From: Mycobacterium parmense
Lineage (GTDB): Bacteria; Actinomycetota; Actinomycetes; Mycobacteriales; Mycobacteriaceae
Assembly (NCBI RefSeq): GCF_010730575.1
Contig: NZ_AP022614.1
Coordinates: 992,001 to 1,056,000, forward strand
Length of the DNA: 64,000 nt
Direction of reading: 5' to 3'
Part shown: positions 22,704 to 31,131 of the stretch, piece by piece
How positions within the stretch are numbered: the first letter of the stretch is position 1
Layout of the letters: each line of letters starts with the position of its first letter
Notes under the pieces: generated by a model
What the model saw: the letters and a program-made list of their open reading frames with translations, nothing else
What the model was told of the DNA's origin: nothing
The model's database searches: none
Position numbers and translations under genes: made by a program

Positions 22704-23483
22704 GTGCCCGTGACAGCGCGACCCGGACTCGACGAGTCGGGGCCGCTTGCCCGACAGGAAAGTCCGGATACTGGTGGCGTGAGCTACCGCATCCGTCGCG
22801 TCACCACCACCCGCGAGGGCGGCGTGTCGGCCCCGCCGTTCGACGGCTTCAACCTCGGCGACCACGTCGGCGACGACCCGGCGGCCGTGGCGGCCAACCG
22901 GGCGCGGCTGGCCGGGGCCATCGGCCTGGGCGACCGCATCGTGTGGATGAACCAGGTGCACGGCGATCACGTCGAGGTGGTCGACGAGCCGCGCGAGGCC
23001 GCGCTCCCGGACACCGACGCCCTGGTGACCACCACACCGCGGCTGGCGCTGGCGGTGGTGACCGCGGACTGCGTGCCGGTGTTGCTCGCCGACGCGCGCG
23101 CGGGTGTGGCCGCCGCGGTCCACGCGGGTCGTGTCGGCGCCCAGCGCGGCGTGGTGGCCCGCACCGTGGAGGCGATGCTGCAATTGGGCGCGCACGCGGG
23201 CGATATCTCGGCCCTGTTGGGCCCGGCGGTCAGCGGCCGCAACTACGAGGTGCCCGTCGTGATGGCCGACGAGGTCGAGGCGGCGCTGCCCGGCAGCCGC
23301 ACGACGACCGCGGCCGGGACGCCCGGCCTCGACCTTCGAGCCGGAATCGCCCGCCAGCTGCGGGATTTGGGAGTGACGTCGGTCGACGTCGACCGGCGGT
23401 GCACGGTGGCCGACCCGGCGCTGTTCAGCCATCGGCGTGACGCCCCCACCGGGCGGCTGGCCTCGCTGATCTGGATGGAGTGA
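22704..23483 (+). CDS. pgeF: YfiH/PgeF-family peptidoglycan editing factor (laccase domain)
   Basis: About 259-aa member of the Multi-copper polyphenol oxidoreductase (DUF152) family. Bacterial homologues (PgeF) remove wrongly built UDP-MurNAc-L-Ser intermediates; that role is inferred here. Metal-site residues are seen in MNQVHGDHVEVVD, VTADCVPVLLAD and AAVHAGRVGAQRGVV. Corresponds to Rv2149c. Start uncertain: GTGs at 22704, 22710 and 22779 (the last begins VSYRIRRVTTTREGG) are all in frame, and none has a clear Shine-Dalgarno sequence. It overlaps the next gene by 4 bp. Confidence 0.88.
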   Translation: MPVTARPGLDESGPLARQESPDTGGVSYRIRRVTTTREGGVSAPPFDGFNLGDHVGDDPAAVAANRARLAGAIGLGDRIVWMNQVHGDHVEVVDEPREAALPDTDALVTTTPRLALAVVTADCVPVLLADARAGVAAAVHAGRVGAQRGVVARTVEAMLQLGAHAGDISALLGPAVSGRNYEVPVVMADEVEAALPGSRTTTAAGTPGLDLRAGIARQLRDLGVTSVDVDRRCTVADPALFSHRRDAPTGRLASLIWME

Positions 23484-24256
23484 CCGCCATGGCGCCGGAC
23501 GGGTCTGGCCGGGACGACCGCGACTCGGAGCTGACGCGCACGCTCGCGGCGGTGCGTTCGCGGCTCGCCGCGGCCGCCGAGGCGGCGGGCCGCAGCGTCA
23601 GCGAGATCGAGCTGCTGCCCGTCACCAAGTTCTTTCCCGCCAGCGATGTCGTCATCCTGTCCCGCCTGGGTTGCCGGGCCGTCGGCGAGTCGCGGGACCA
23701 GGAAGCCCTGGCCAAGGTGTCCGAGGTCGCGGCCGCGTCGGCGCGCGCGGATCTGCCGGCCATGCGCTGGCACATGGTGGGCCACATCCAGCGCAACAAG
23801 GCCCGGTCGGTGGCCCGCTGGGCGCACACGGCCCACTCGGTCGACGGCCCGCAGCTGGTCGCCGGCCTCGACCGGGGGGTTTCCGCGGCCCTGGCCGAGG
23901 GCCGCCGCACCGAGCCGCTGCGGGTCTATGTGCAGGTCAGCCTCGACGGCGACGTGTCGCGCGGCGGCGTCGACATCTCGGCGCCGCGGGCGGTCGACGA
24001 GGTGTGCGCGCAGGTCGCCGACTCCCCGAACCTGGAACTCGTGGGACTGATGGGCATCCCGCCGCTGGAGTGGGACCCCGACGACGCCTTCGGGCGGCTG
24101 CAGTCCGAGCACGCCCGGGTCCTCGACTCGCATCCGGGCGCGGTCGGACTGTCCGCGGGCATGTCCGGCGATTTCGAAGTGGCGGTCAAACACGGGTCGA
24201 CGTGTGTGCGTGTCGGTACCGCGCTATTGGGCCCGCGACCGTTACGGTCACCGTAA
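23480..24256 (+). CDS. YggS/YlmE-family pyridoxal-phosphate homeostasis protein
   Basis: 258-aa fold-type III PLP-binding barrel protein, same length as Rv2148c. PLP lysine in LLPVTKFFPASDVV; further signatures WHMVGHIQRNKAR, ELVGLMGIPP, LSAGMSGDFEVAVKHGSTCVRVGTALLG. The family buffers free PLP and has no catalytic turnover. The GTG at 23480 overlaps the pgeF stop. Its position between ftsZ and sepF is conserved from Firmicutes to Actinobacteria. Confidence 0.92.
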   Translation: MTAMAPDGSGRDDRDSELTRTLAAVRSRLAAAAEAAGRSVSEIELLPVTKFFPASDVVILSRLGCRAVGESRDQEALAKVSEVAAASARADLPAMRWHMVGHIQRNKARSVARWAHTAHSVDGPQLVAGLDRGVSAALAEGRRTEPLRVYVQVSLDGDVSRGGVDISAPRAVDEVCAQVADSPNLELVGLMGIPPLEWDPDDAFGRLQSEHARVLDSHPGAVGLSAGMSGDFEVAVKHGSTCVRVGTALLGPRPLRSP

Positions 24257-24322
24257 TAAGTCACTGTAGTCACACCTTCATCACCGATACCACGAATCCA
24301 GGGGCTAGAAGGGTCAAGCGCA

Positions 24323-24967
24323 ATGAGCACACTGCACAAGGTCAAAGCCTATTTCGGTATGGCCCCGATGGACGACTACGAGGACGAGTACTACGACGAC
24401 CGCGCCCCGTCCAGGGGTTTCCCGCGCCAGCGCTTCGATGACGGGTACGGCCGCTACGAGGGCCGCGAATACGACGACCCGCGCGGCGAGCCCGCCGACT
24501 ACCCGCCGCCCGCCGGCTACCGCGGTGGGTACCCCGACGAGGCCCGCTACGGCGCGGTGCATCCGCGCGACTTCGACCGGCCCGACATGACCCGGCCCCG
24601 CCTGGGCTCGTGGCTGCGCAACTCCACCCGCGGGGCGCTGGCGATGGACCCACGCCGGATGGCGATGATGTTCGAGGAGGGTCATCCGCTGTCGAAGATC
24701 ACGACGCTGCGTCCCAAGGACTACAGCGAGGCCCGCACCATCGGCGAGCGGTTCCGCGACGGCACCCCTGTCATCATGGACCTGGTGTCGATGGACAACG
24801 CCGACGCGAAACGGCTGGTCGACTTCGCTGCCGGCCTGGCCTTCGCGCTGCGCGGCTCCTTCGACAAGGTCGCGACGAAAGTGTTCCTGCTCTCGCCGGC
24901 CGACGTGGACGTCACCCCGGAGGAGCGCCGCCGCATCGCCGAAACCGGCTTCTACGCCTACCAGTAG
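24323..24967 (+). CDS. sepF: cell division protein SepF
   Basis: 214-aa Z-ring membrane anchor. An N-terminal amphipathic segment ([15 protein letters not shown]) is followed by an acidic, Tyr/Asp-rich disordered linker (about residues 14-100) and the C-terminal SepF/DUF552 domain (about 120-205: [44 protein letters not shown]). It binds the FtsZ tail; it is essential in mycobacteria, which lack FtsA/ZipA. The ATG at 24323 matches the usual start of the family; the spacer from the previous gene is 66 bp. Confidence 0.95.
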   Translation: MSTLHKVKAYFGMAPMDDYEDEYYDDRAPSRGFPRQRFDDGYGRYEGREYDDPRGEPADYPPPAGYRGGYPDEARYGAVHPRDFDRPDMTRPRLGSWLRNSTRGALAMDPRRMAMMFEEGHPLSKITTLRPKDYSEARTIGERFRDGTPVIMDLVSMDNADAKRLVDFAAGLAFALRGSFDKVATKVFLLSPADVDVTPEERRRIAETGFYAYQ

Positions 24968-25003
24968 GGGCCTTCGCCTCCCGCGAGTCGGTACGCTGGG
25001 GTC

Positions 25004-25021
25004 GCCGCTCTCGTGAGCGGC
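25004..25021 (+). other. sepF-yggT intergenic hairpin
   Basis: Perfect 7-bp stem GCCGCTC / GAGCGGC with a TCGT loop, no T-run. It could be a weak terminator, an RNA processing site or a 5'-UTR element of yggT. Listed because it is the only structure between the two genes. Confidence 0.35.
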
Positions 25022-25066
25022 GGCCGACATCGTCGGTCTTCGCATCGGTAAGGTCGGGGCTCGCAG

Positions 25067-25357
25067 TTGGTGCTGTTCTTTCAGATCCTTGGGTTTGCGC
25101 TGTTCATTTTCTGGCTGCTACTCATCGCTCGGGTCGTCGTCGAGTTCATCCGCTCGTTCAGCCGTGACTGGCATCCCACCGGTCTCACGGTGGTGATCCT
25201 CGAGACCATCATGTCGATCACCGATCCGCCGGTGAAGTTGTTGCGGAGGCTGATTCCGCAACTCACCATCGGGGCGGTTCGCTTCGATCTGTCCATCATG
25301 GTGCTGCTGCTGGTCGCTTTCATCGGCATGCAACTGGCTTTCAGCGCCGCGGCGTGA
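25067..25357 (+). CDS. YggT-family membrane protein
   Basis: 96-aa protein almost identical to Rv2146c as I recall it: hydrophobic helix at residues 2-25, central loop with SITDPPVKLLRRLIPQ (the YggT signature) and a second helix at about 73-93. YggT proteins neighbour sepF and divIVA widely; a role in osmotic or envelope homeostasis is suspected but not established. The TTG at 25067 matches the homologue length; a GTG at 25070 is next in frame. Confidence 0.9.
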   Translation: MVLFFQILGFALFIFWLLLIARVVVEFIRSFSRDWHPTGLTVVILETIMSITDPPVKLLRRLIPQLTIGAVRFDLSIMVLLLVAFIGMQLAFSAAA

Positions 25358-25595
25358 GCCACGTTCCGGGGCGGAGACGGATCGGCCACGTTTTAGCGTC
25401 GGATTGGGCCGCGCGATTTAAAACTTCTCAGGATTGGGATTTTATTGGTCTCAATGTTTGGAATTGATTCATAAAAATTGGCCTGATCAGCAACGATCGC
25501 GTCTGTTGTGACAGGATGGACGGCAGTTGCACAACGGCTACCAGCGCGTTCTACACTTTCCAGAACGTTCGACAGGAACTTGAGGGGACGAAACA
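25358..25595 (+). promoter_or_regulatory. AT-rich leader and candidate wag31 promoter
   Basis: 238 bp containing a conspicuous AT-rich block (about 25417-25490) in a 65-70% GC neighbourhood. A plausible promoter is TTGCAC (25527-25532) - 19 bp - TACACT (25552-25557), placing transcription about 30 nt before wag31. wag31 is strongly expressed and known to have its own promoter. The AT-rich block could be an UP-type element or a site for an AT-binding factor such as Lsr2. Confidence 0.45.
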
Positions 25596-26396
25596 ATGCC
25601 GCTTACACCAGCCGACGTCCACAATGTGGCGTTCAGTAAGCCACCGATCGGCAAGCGGGGGTACAACGAAGACGAGGTCGACGCCTTCCTCGATCTGGTG
25701 GAGGCGGAGCTGACCCGGCTCATCGAAGAGAACTCCGATCTGCGGCAACGCATCGAGGAACTCGACCAGGAACTCGCTTCCGGGGGCGGAGCGGGCGCCG
25801 GCGTATCGGCCCAGGCCACGCAGGCGATTCCCGTCTCCGAACCGGAACCGGTCAAGGCCGCCCCGACCGCCGCGCCGGCAGCGGCCGCCGGGGTGAACAA
25901 CGAGGAGCAGGCCATGAAGGCCGCCCGGGTGCTCACCCTGGCGCAGGACACCGCCGACCGCCTCACCAGCACGGCCAAGGCGGAGTCGGAGAAGATGCTG
26001 GCCGACGCCCGCGCCAACGCCGACCAGATTCTCAGCGAGGCCCGGCACACCGCCGAGACCACCGTCTCCGAGGCGCGGCAGCGCGCCGACACGATGCTCG
26101 CCGACGCCCAGACCCGCTCCGAGACGCAGCTGCGCCAGGCGCAGGAGAAGGCCGACGCCCTGCAGGCCGACGCCGAGCGCAAGCACTCCGAGATCATGGG
26201 CACCATCAATCAGCAGCGCACGGTGCTGGAAGGCCGCCTCGAGCAGCTCCGCACCTTCGAGCGCGAATACCGGACCCGGCTCAAGACCTACCTGGAGTCC
26301 CAGCTCGAGGAGCTCGGCCAGCGCGGATCGGCAGCGCCGGTCGACTCGAGCGCCGACGCGGGCGGGTTCGAGCAGTTCAATCGGGGTAATAACTAG
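25596..26396 (+). CDS. wag31: polar growth scaffold Wag31 (DivIVA)
   Basis: 266-aa DivIVA homologue that self-assembles at cell poles and directs polar cell-wall growth. N-terminal membrane-binding domain [19 protein letters not shown] through about residue 60, an Ala/Pro/Gly linker (about 62-105) containing the TQAI stretch where the PknA/B site (Thr73 in M. tuberculosis) is expected, here probably Thr75, then a long coiled coil (about 110-245). Shine-Dalgarno GAGGGG lies 7 bp before ATG 25596. Rv2145c is 260 aa. Confidence 0.95.
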   Translation: MPLTPADVHNVAFSKPPIGKRGYNEDEVDAFLDLVEAELTRLIEENSDLRQRIEELDQELASGGGAGAGVSAQATQAIPVSEPEPVKAAPTAAPAAAAGVNNEEQAMKAARVLTLAQDTADRLTSTAKAESEKMLADARANADQILSEARHTAETTVSEARQRADTMLADAQTRSETQLRQAQEKADALQADAERKHSEIMGTINQQRTVLEGRLEQLRTFEREYRTRLKTYLESQLEELGQRGSAAPVDSSADAGGFEQFNRGNN

Positions 26397-26443
26397 CCGG
26401 TGACCGTGCCTGGTCATTTCGCCCGTCGGCCGGAGGATCGCTG

Positions 26444-26809
26444 ATGCTCATCATTGCGCTGGTGCTTGCCCTGATCGGCCTGGTCGCACTGGTCTTCGCC
26501 GTTGTCACCAGCAACGAGCTGGTGGCGTGGGTGTGCATCGGGGCCAGCGTGCTGGGTGTGGTGCTGTTGATCATCGACGCCCTGCAGGAGCGCCAGCGGC
26601 GTGACGCGACCGGCGAGGACAACGCCGAAACCGCTGACGACGACCACGCCGACCGAGATGATCAGGGCGACCGGGGCGACTACGTCGACTACCCCGAGGA
26701 AACCCCCGTGACCCCCGACCAGACCGCCGTGTCGGGAACAGAGGGCGTCGACGCCACCGCGGAATCGACGGTGCCCGCCGACGGTCGCGGTGAGGAGCCG
26801 GCCGGCTGA
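26444..26809 (+). CDS. membrane protein with acidic tail (Rv2144c family)
   Basis: 121-aa protein: two hydrophobic helices (about residues 2-22 and 25-45) followed by a strongly acidic, Asp/Glu/Thr-rich hydrophilic tail. Function unknown. GGAGG lies 7 bp upstream of ATG 26444, and it is 47 bp behind wag31, so it probably belongs to the wag31 transcript. It converges on the phosphoribosyltransferase gene with a 1-bp gap. Confidence 0.82.
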   Translation: MLIIALVLALIGLVALVFAVVTSNELVAWVCIGASVLGVVLLIIDALQERQRRDATGEDNAETADDDHADRDDQGDRGDYVDYPEETPVTPDQTAVSGTEGVDATAESTVPADGRGEEPAG

Positions 26810-26810
26810 C

Positions 26811-27488
26811 TCAGCCGGTCGGGGTGTCCAGCAGGCCGCGGACCTCGTCGTCACCGACCTGGTGGAAATCGGCGTAGACCTGCCCGACGGCCTCGAAGTC
26901 CGGTGGCATGCTCGCGCACACCACCCTGTCGGCCTCCCTCGCCAGCTCGGCGCAGCTGGACGGTGGCCCGACCGGCACCGCCACCGTGACCGACCGGGGG
27001 CCGGCGGCCCGCACCGCCCGGACCGCTGCCAACATGCTTGCGCCCGTGGCGATTCCGTCGTCGACGAGGATGACTACCTTGCCGCGCGGGTCGGCAACCG
27101 GCCGCCCGCCGCGGTATGCGAGCTCTCGCCGGGCGAGCTCGGCCGCTTCGCGCTCGACCACCTCGCGCACCTGTTCGTCGGTGACCTGCACGCCCGACAG
27201 CACGTTCTCGTTCATCACCACGCCGCCGCCGCTGGCCAACGCGCCCATCGCCAGCTCGGGCCAGCGAGGCACGCCGAGCTTGCGGACCAGGAACACGTCC
27301 AGCGGGGCACGCAGCGCCGCCGCGACCTCCCAGGCCACCGGGACGCCGCCGCGCGCCAGCCCGAAGACCAGCACGGCGGCGTCGTCGCGGAAGTCGGAGA
27401 GTTCGGCGGCCAGCGCCCGGCCGGCATCGCGCCGGTCCCGGAACGTGCGCGCCGTCGCACGCCGCAGAAAGCCGCTCTGTCGGCTCAT
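26811..27488 (-). CDS. phosphoribosyltransferase-domain protein
   Basis: 225-aa type I phosphoribosyltransferase fold. The PRPP-binding loop is VILVDDGIATGASML, with a hood-like FGLARGGVPVAWEVA at the N-terminus and LVRKLGVPRWPELAMGA. Similar proteins (Rv2143, Rv0571c) are annotated as putative PRTases, often next to stress-related genes; the substrate is unknown. It lies 63 bp downstream of the STAS gene on the same strand and may be part of that operon. Confidence 0.85.
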   Translation of the reverse strand: MSRQSGFLRRATARTFRDRRDAGRALAAELSDFRDDAAVLVFGLARGGVPVAWEVAAALRAPLDVFLVRKLGVPRWPELAMGALASGGGVVMNENVLSGVQVTDEQVREVVEREAAELARRELAYRGGRPVADPRGKVVILVDDGIATGASMLAAVRAVRAAGPRSVTVAVPVGPPSSCAELAREADRVVCASMPPDFEAVGQVYADFHQVGDDEVRGLLDTPTG

Positions 27489-27551
27489 GACTCGGACCGG
27501 TTCATGATTCGAACGCCACCCTGATTGCCCACTGACCGGGACGGCCGGCGC

Positions 27552-27923
27552 TCAGCGGACCCTGGACTCACCCGGGGAGGGGGGACCGACCGTCGCGGCA
27601 TCGGTGGGCGAGGTGGCGACGAGGTGTTCGAAGGTGCCGGTGATCTGCAGGATGCGGTCCAGGTGTGCCGGCCGGTGGTCGAGGTGCAGGTGCACGCCCG
27701 CCTGGCACATCCTGCGGTGAACCAGCAGCAGGCCCGACAGGCCGGCGGAGTCGCAGAAGGCCAGCTCGGAGAAGTCCAGGTGAACGTGCGCAAGGGCCGG
27801 TTGGCTCGTCAGCAGCCCGGCCACGGTGTCGATGAACTCGTTCGTGGTCTCGTAGTCGAGCTCACCGGCCACGCGCAGGCAGGCCGAGCGGGCGGTCGTG
27901 GCGACGGACATCGTGAGGTTCAT
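27552..27923 (-). CDS. STAS-domain anti-sigma factor antagonist
   Basis: 123-aa single STAS domain of the RsbV/SpoIIAA type. The phosphorylation loop SELAFCDSAGLSGLL is intact, with Ser59 as the presumed phosphoacceptor. Such proteins, when dephosphorylated by a PP2C phosphatase, bind an anti-sigma kinase and free a sigma factor. ATG at 27923 overlaps the stop of the B12 gene (ATGA), and a PP2C phosphatase is two genes upstream, so the phosphatase's substrate is probably this protein. No kinase or sigma gene is in the window. Confidence 0.88.
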   Translation of the reverse strand: MNLTMSVATTARSACLRVAGELDYETTNEFIDTVAGLLTSQPALAHVHLDFSELAFCDSAGLSGLLLVHRRMCQAGVHLHLDHRPAHLDRILQITGTFEHLVATSPTDAATVGPPSPGESRVR

Positions 27924-29023
27924 TCGTGTGCTCCCGCGCTGGTTTCGGCGCCGAGGACGTTCTTCGCCGCGTGCAGGAGCCGCCGGCTGCGGGGAAAGTC
28001 CATCAGCCGGGTTGCCAGCAGGTCCAGCGCGGGCTGCAAAGCGGCCGCCGGGACGCCGCGGGCGGTCAGGATGTCGCCCGTCCAGGCGATGAAGTCGGTG
28101 AACAGCTGGTCGTCGTCGGTGTAGAGGCCGACGGCGAGGAACTCGACGATATGGGCGATGTCCTCGCTGGTGTGCTGACGCTGCAAGTCGGTGTAGGCGC
28201 GCATCGCCGGGAAGCGCTCCTCCAGCCCGGTCATGGTCGACTTGACCAGCTGCGCGGCCGTCCGGCTCACGATGGTGTATTCCTGGTCGACCAGGTGCGG
28301 GAGGTCGTCGACGGGCTGACGCGCGGACGCCAGAAGCACCCTCGGGAAGCCCTCGGTCAGCCGCTCGGCGGCGGACCGGGCGTCGGGGGCCCAGCCGTTG
28401 GCGCCCAGCTGGCGGGCGTAGCGGCCGTCGCGGCCGAAGGCGGCGCCCCCGGCCAGCACCGGAACGCCGGCCGCCTGGCAGGCGACGATGGCGGCGTGGG
28501 CGGTCGGCAGCCGGGTGGGGATCGAGCAGGACAGCGCCACGACGTGCGGGCCGTAGTGGTGTAGGTGCGCGACCAGGTGGGGAGTGGGGACCTGCGCGCC
28601 CAGGAAGTCCACCTGCCAGCCGCGCAGTCGCAGGACCTCGGACAGCAGCCGGGCCGGCAGGGCGTGCCACTCGCCGTCCACGCACGCCACGGTGACGTGG
28701 CCGCCGTGGGCGGTGACCGCGCTGGCCGTGTGGTGCGCGAGCGCGGCGATCACGCGGTCGTTGATGGCCGTCGCCGCGTGCTCCTGGGCCACCGTGATGC
28801 GGTTGGCGGCCCATTCCGTGCCCACCCTGCGCTGGACCGGAGCGATGACCTGCAGCAGGACGTCCTCGGGGCTCATGCCGTCGTCCACCGCGCCGAACAC
28901 GGTGGCCGCTGCCGCGTACTCGTCGCGGTCGGTCACCGCGCCCCACAGCCGCTCACGGAACACCGCAGGATCCGCCGCGCCGGTGGTCCGGGCGGTGGCC
29001 GTATCGGTGTCCTGAACGCTCAT
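27920..29023 (-). CDS. cobalamin-binding regulatory protein, CarH-like sensor without DNA-binding domain
   Basis: 367-aa protein. Residues about 20-105 form the helical cap seen in methionine synthase and CarH, with the Wx9EH motif (Trp71, Glu81-His82) that in CarH packs on adenosylcobalamin. Residues about 107-235 are a B12-binding Rossmann domain; His120 in GEWHALP occupies the lower-ligand position of the DxHxxG motif, with changed flanks. Residues about 245-365 are an extra helical domain of no family I can name. There is no MerR domain, so it probably acts through protein contact. It is coupled by 4-bp overlaps to the PP2C gene upstream and the STAS gene downstream. Confidence 0.82.
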   Translation of the reverse strand: MSVQDTDTATARTTGAADPAVFRERLWGAVTDRDEYAAAATVFGAVDDGMSPEDVLLQVIAPVQRRVGTEWAANRITVAQEHAATAINDRVIAALAHHTASAVTAHGGHVTVACVDGEWHALPARLLSEVLRLRGWQVDFLGAQVPTPHLVAHLHHYGPHVVALSCSIPTRLPTAHAAIVACQAAGVPVLAGGAAFGRDGRYARQLGANGWAPDARSAAERLTEGFPRVLLASARQPVDDLPHLVDQEYTIVSRTAAQLVKSTMTGLEERFPAMRAYTDLQRQHTSEDIAHIVEFLAVGLYTDDDQLFTDFIAWTGDILTARGVPAAALQPALDLLATRLMDFPRSRRLLHAAKNVLGAETSAGAHE

Positions 29024-30678
29024 GCGATGTACCTCCCCCGGGTGTGGCCGTCGACCGCGGTCAGGTGCGTGCGGCGCGGAGCGGTGATGGCGACCACGGC
29101 GACGTCGTCGTGCGTGCGCCGGCCGACCCACTGCGTCGTGAGCATGAGCACCCGTTCCACCACCGCCTCGGCCGGCATACCGGCACAGCCGGTCAACGCG
29201 GCCGCCAGACGGTGCTCACCGAAAAAGTCTTCGCCCAGTGGGCCTCCACGGGCCTCGGTTACCCCATCGGTGTAGAGGACACACGTTTCGCCCGGTGCCA
29301 AGCTGGTCTCGAACGATCGCACGGTGATGCGGGGCAGAGCTCCCACGAGCGTGCCCCGGGTGTCGGCTTCTTCCACCTGCCCGCCGTCGCGCACGATCAG
29401 CGGTGGGGGGTGGCCGGCGCTGGTCAGCCGCAGCATCACCTCGCCGTCGCGGTGGGTGACCGAGGCGAGCACCAGCGTGGCGAAGCGGGTGTGCTCGTTG
29501 GACAGCATCGCCTTGTTGAGGAGGGTGAGCACACCCTCGTGGTCGCCCGCCAGGGGCGCCAGCGCCTGCAGCGTGTTGCGGATCTTCCCGGTCAGCACGG
29601 CCGCGTCCAGGCCCTTCCCGCAGACGTCCCCGAGCACCACCAGCGTCTCGTCGTCGGGTGTGGCCGCGGGGTGGACGTCGTAGAAGTCACCGCCGACCAC
29701 CTCGTAGTCCTCCGACGCCCGGTAACCGCCGGCGAACTCGACCCCGTGCACCGCCTGCAGCGGCGGCGGCAGCAGATCGCGCATCAGGGTCCGGGTGATG
29801 GCCGCCTGCTCCGCGTAGAGCCGCGCGGCCGACAGCGCCGCACCGGCCCGGGCGGCGAACAGGCGGGCAAACACCTCCTCGCCCTCGCTGAAGCCCGTGT
29901 GGGTCGCGCGCCGCAACAGCACCAGGGCGCCCGCCGAGACGCCGTGCCCCGGCAGCGGCAGGATGATGAGCGAGCCCACCGAGCCGGCGAAGTCGTGCGG
30001 AATCAGCCAGTCCGGAACCGAGTCGGGGTCAATCCACTGCGACGAGACCGGCGGGAACCCGCGGAGCGCCTCGCCGAGACCCGCCACCGTCGCGGGGTCG
30101 GCGTCGACGCTGCGCTGCTCCACAACCCCGCCCTGGCCGCCGTAGAAGACCGGCAGCCGCCGGCCGAGGCCCGCCGGCGCGACGACCACTGCGGCGTCCG
30201 CCAGGTGCCGGGCCGCGAGCTGGACCGTCGCTTCGCGGCACCGGTCGACGTTCAGCGACGCCATCAGCACCGAGGAGGCCTCCAGCAGAAACTCCGTGCG
30301 CTCCTGTTCGCGCGCCAGCGAGTACTGCGCCTCGCGCAGCACCTGGCCGGTGTCCTCGACCAGTGACCAGGCCACCTCGCCGCCGGGCAGTACCGCGGGA
30401 TGCGCGTCGAACTTGCGGCCGCTCACGCGGCCGCAGATGGCCGGCTCGTCGGCGTCCTCGCTGGGCGGGGCGGTCAGCAGGCGGTCGTGCGCCTGCCACA
30501 GCCAATCGGCGGTGTCCTCGAGCCGGCTGCCTACGCCGACGCCCGGCAGCGCCGACCCCGCCGATAGACTCAGGGCCCGGATGACGCCCGCGTGATCGAC
30601 CACCAGCGTGGGGCAGGGGACCGAGGCCCAGAGGGCATCGAGGTCGATCTCGACGTTCGTCGGAGGACCTTCACGCAT
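29020..30678 (-). CDS. PAS-GAF-PP2C (SpoIIE/RsbU-type) serine phosphatase
   Basis: 552-aa cytosolic sensor phosphatase. A PAS-like region (about residues 10-105), a GAF domain (about 140-300) and the PPM/SpoIIE catalytic domain (about 320-545). Metal-binding aspartates are all present: VGGDFYDV, LGDVCGKGLDAA, LYTDGVTEAR and THDDVAVV, so the enzyme should be active. It should dephosphorylate an STAS antagonist such as the one two genes downstream. ATG at 30678 has AGGTC 9 bp upstream. First gene of the three-gene operon. Confidence 0.87.
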   Translation of the reverse strand: MREGPPTNVEIDLDALWASVPCPTLVVDHAGVIRALSLSAGSALPGVGVGSRLEDTADWLWQAHDRLLTAPPSEDADEPAICGRVSGRKFDAHPAVLPGGEVAWSLVEDTGQVLREAQYSLAREQERTEFLLEASSVLMASLNVDRCREATVQLAARHLADAAVVVAPAGLGRRLPVFYGGQGGVVEQRSVDADPATVAGLGEALRGFPPVSSQWIDPDSVPDWLIPHDFAGSVGSLIILPLPGHGVSAGALVLLRRATHTGFSEGEEVFARLFAARAGAALSAARLYAEQAAITRTLMRDLLPPPLQAVHGVEFAGGYRASEDYEVVGGDFYDVHPAATPDDETLVVLGDVCGKGLDAAVLTGKIRNTLQALAPLAGDHEGVLTLLNKAMLSNEHTRFATLVLASVTHRDGEVMLRLTSAGHPPPLIVRDGGQVEEADTRGTLVGALPRITVRSFETSLAPGETCVLYTDGVTEARGGPLGEDFFGEHRLAAALTGCAGMPAEAVVERVLMLTTQWVGRRTHDDVAVVAITAPRRTHLTAVDGHTRGRYIA

Positions 30679-30899
30679 CGCAATTGACCTGTTAATCGTC
30701 GCTGTCTTTTCGCACAATCGCGCTAGCGTGAGTCTACGCACACGTCTTGTGAAGGCGGGACTCATTGACGGCGCAGCGGGCGGTTATTTCGGTTCACCGG
30801 ACGGCGCATAAGTCCACGGTTGCGTGCCGTCCACAGAAACGCATGCGTTCCAACGGATTCGGCCGTTACAGGTCGGGCACAACCGAGAGGTCAGGCGAC

Positions 30900-31109
30900 A
30901 TGAGAGAACGCTGGGGCAACAGCTACACGACATACAGCATCGGCTGCGCCATGGTGTGGGCCGTCATCCTGGCGGTGGTCTCCGCGACGGCGGACCCGGC
31001 CACCCGCCACACCTTTTTCCTGGTGTGCGCCGGCTGGGCCATCGGATGGCTTTCGGCGACGATCGCCAGGACCGTCTACCCCCCGCCGAGGCGTCACAGC
31101 AGCCACTAG
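30900..31109 (+). CDS. small two-helix membrane protein
   Basis: 69-aa protein MRERWGNSYTTYSIGCAMVW... with hydrophobic helices at about residues 14-32 and 42-60 and a basic tail. ATG at 30900 has GAGAGG 9 bp upstream; an in-frame ATG at 30843 would give 88 aa. Function unknown. It is the last backbone-like gene before the accessory island. Confidence 0.6.
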   Translation: MRERWGNSYTTYSIGCAMVWAVILAVVSATADPATRHTFFLVCAGWAIGWLSATIARTVYPPPRRHSSH

Positions 31110-31113
31110 CGCG

Positions 31114-31131
31114 CGTGTCCGAGGGGGGACT
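31114..31131 (-). repeat. tRNA-Leu 3'-end fragment, possible attachment-site remnant
   Basis: The minus strand reads CAAGTCCCCCCTCGGACA, which matches the T-arm 3' side plus acceptor 3' strand of an actinobacterial tRNA-Leu. The rest of the tRNA is absent and the match stops abruptly inside the T-loop. This is what remains at the far end when a mobile element integrates into a tRNA 3' end. It marks the left edge of the island. Chance similarity cannot be excluded. Confidence 0.5.
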
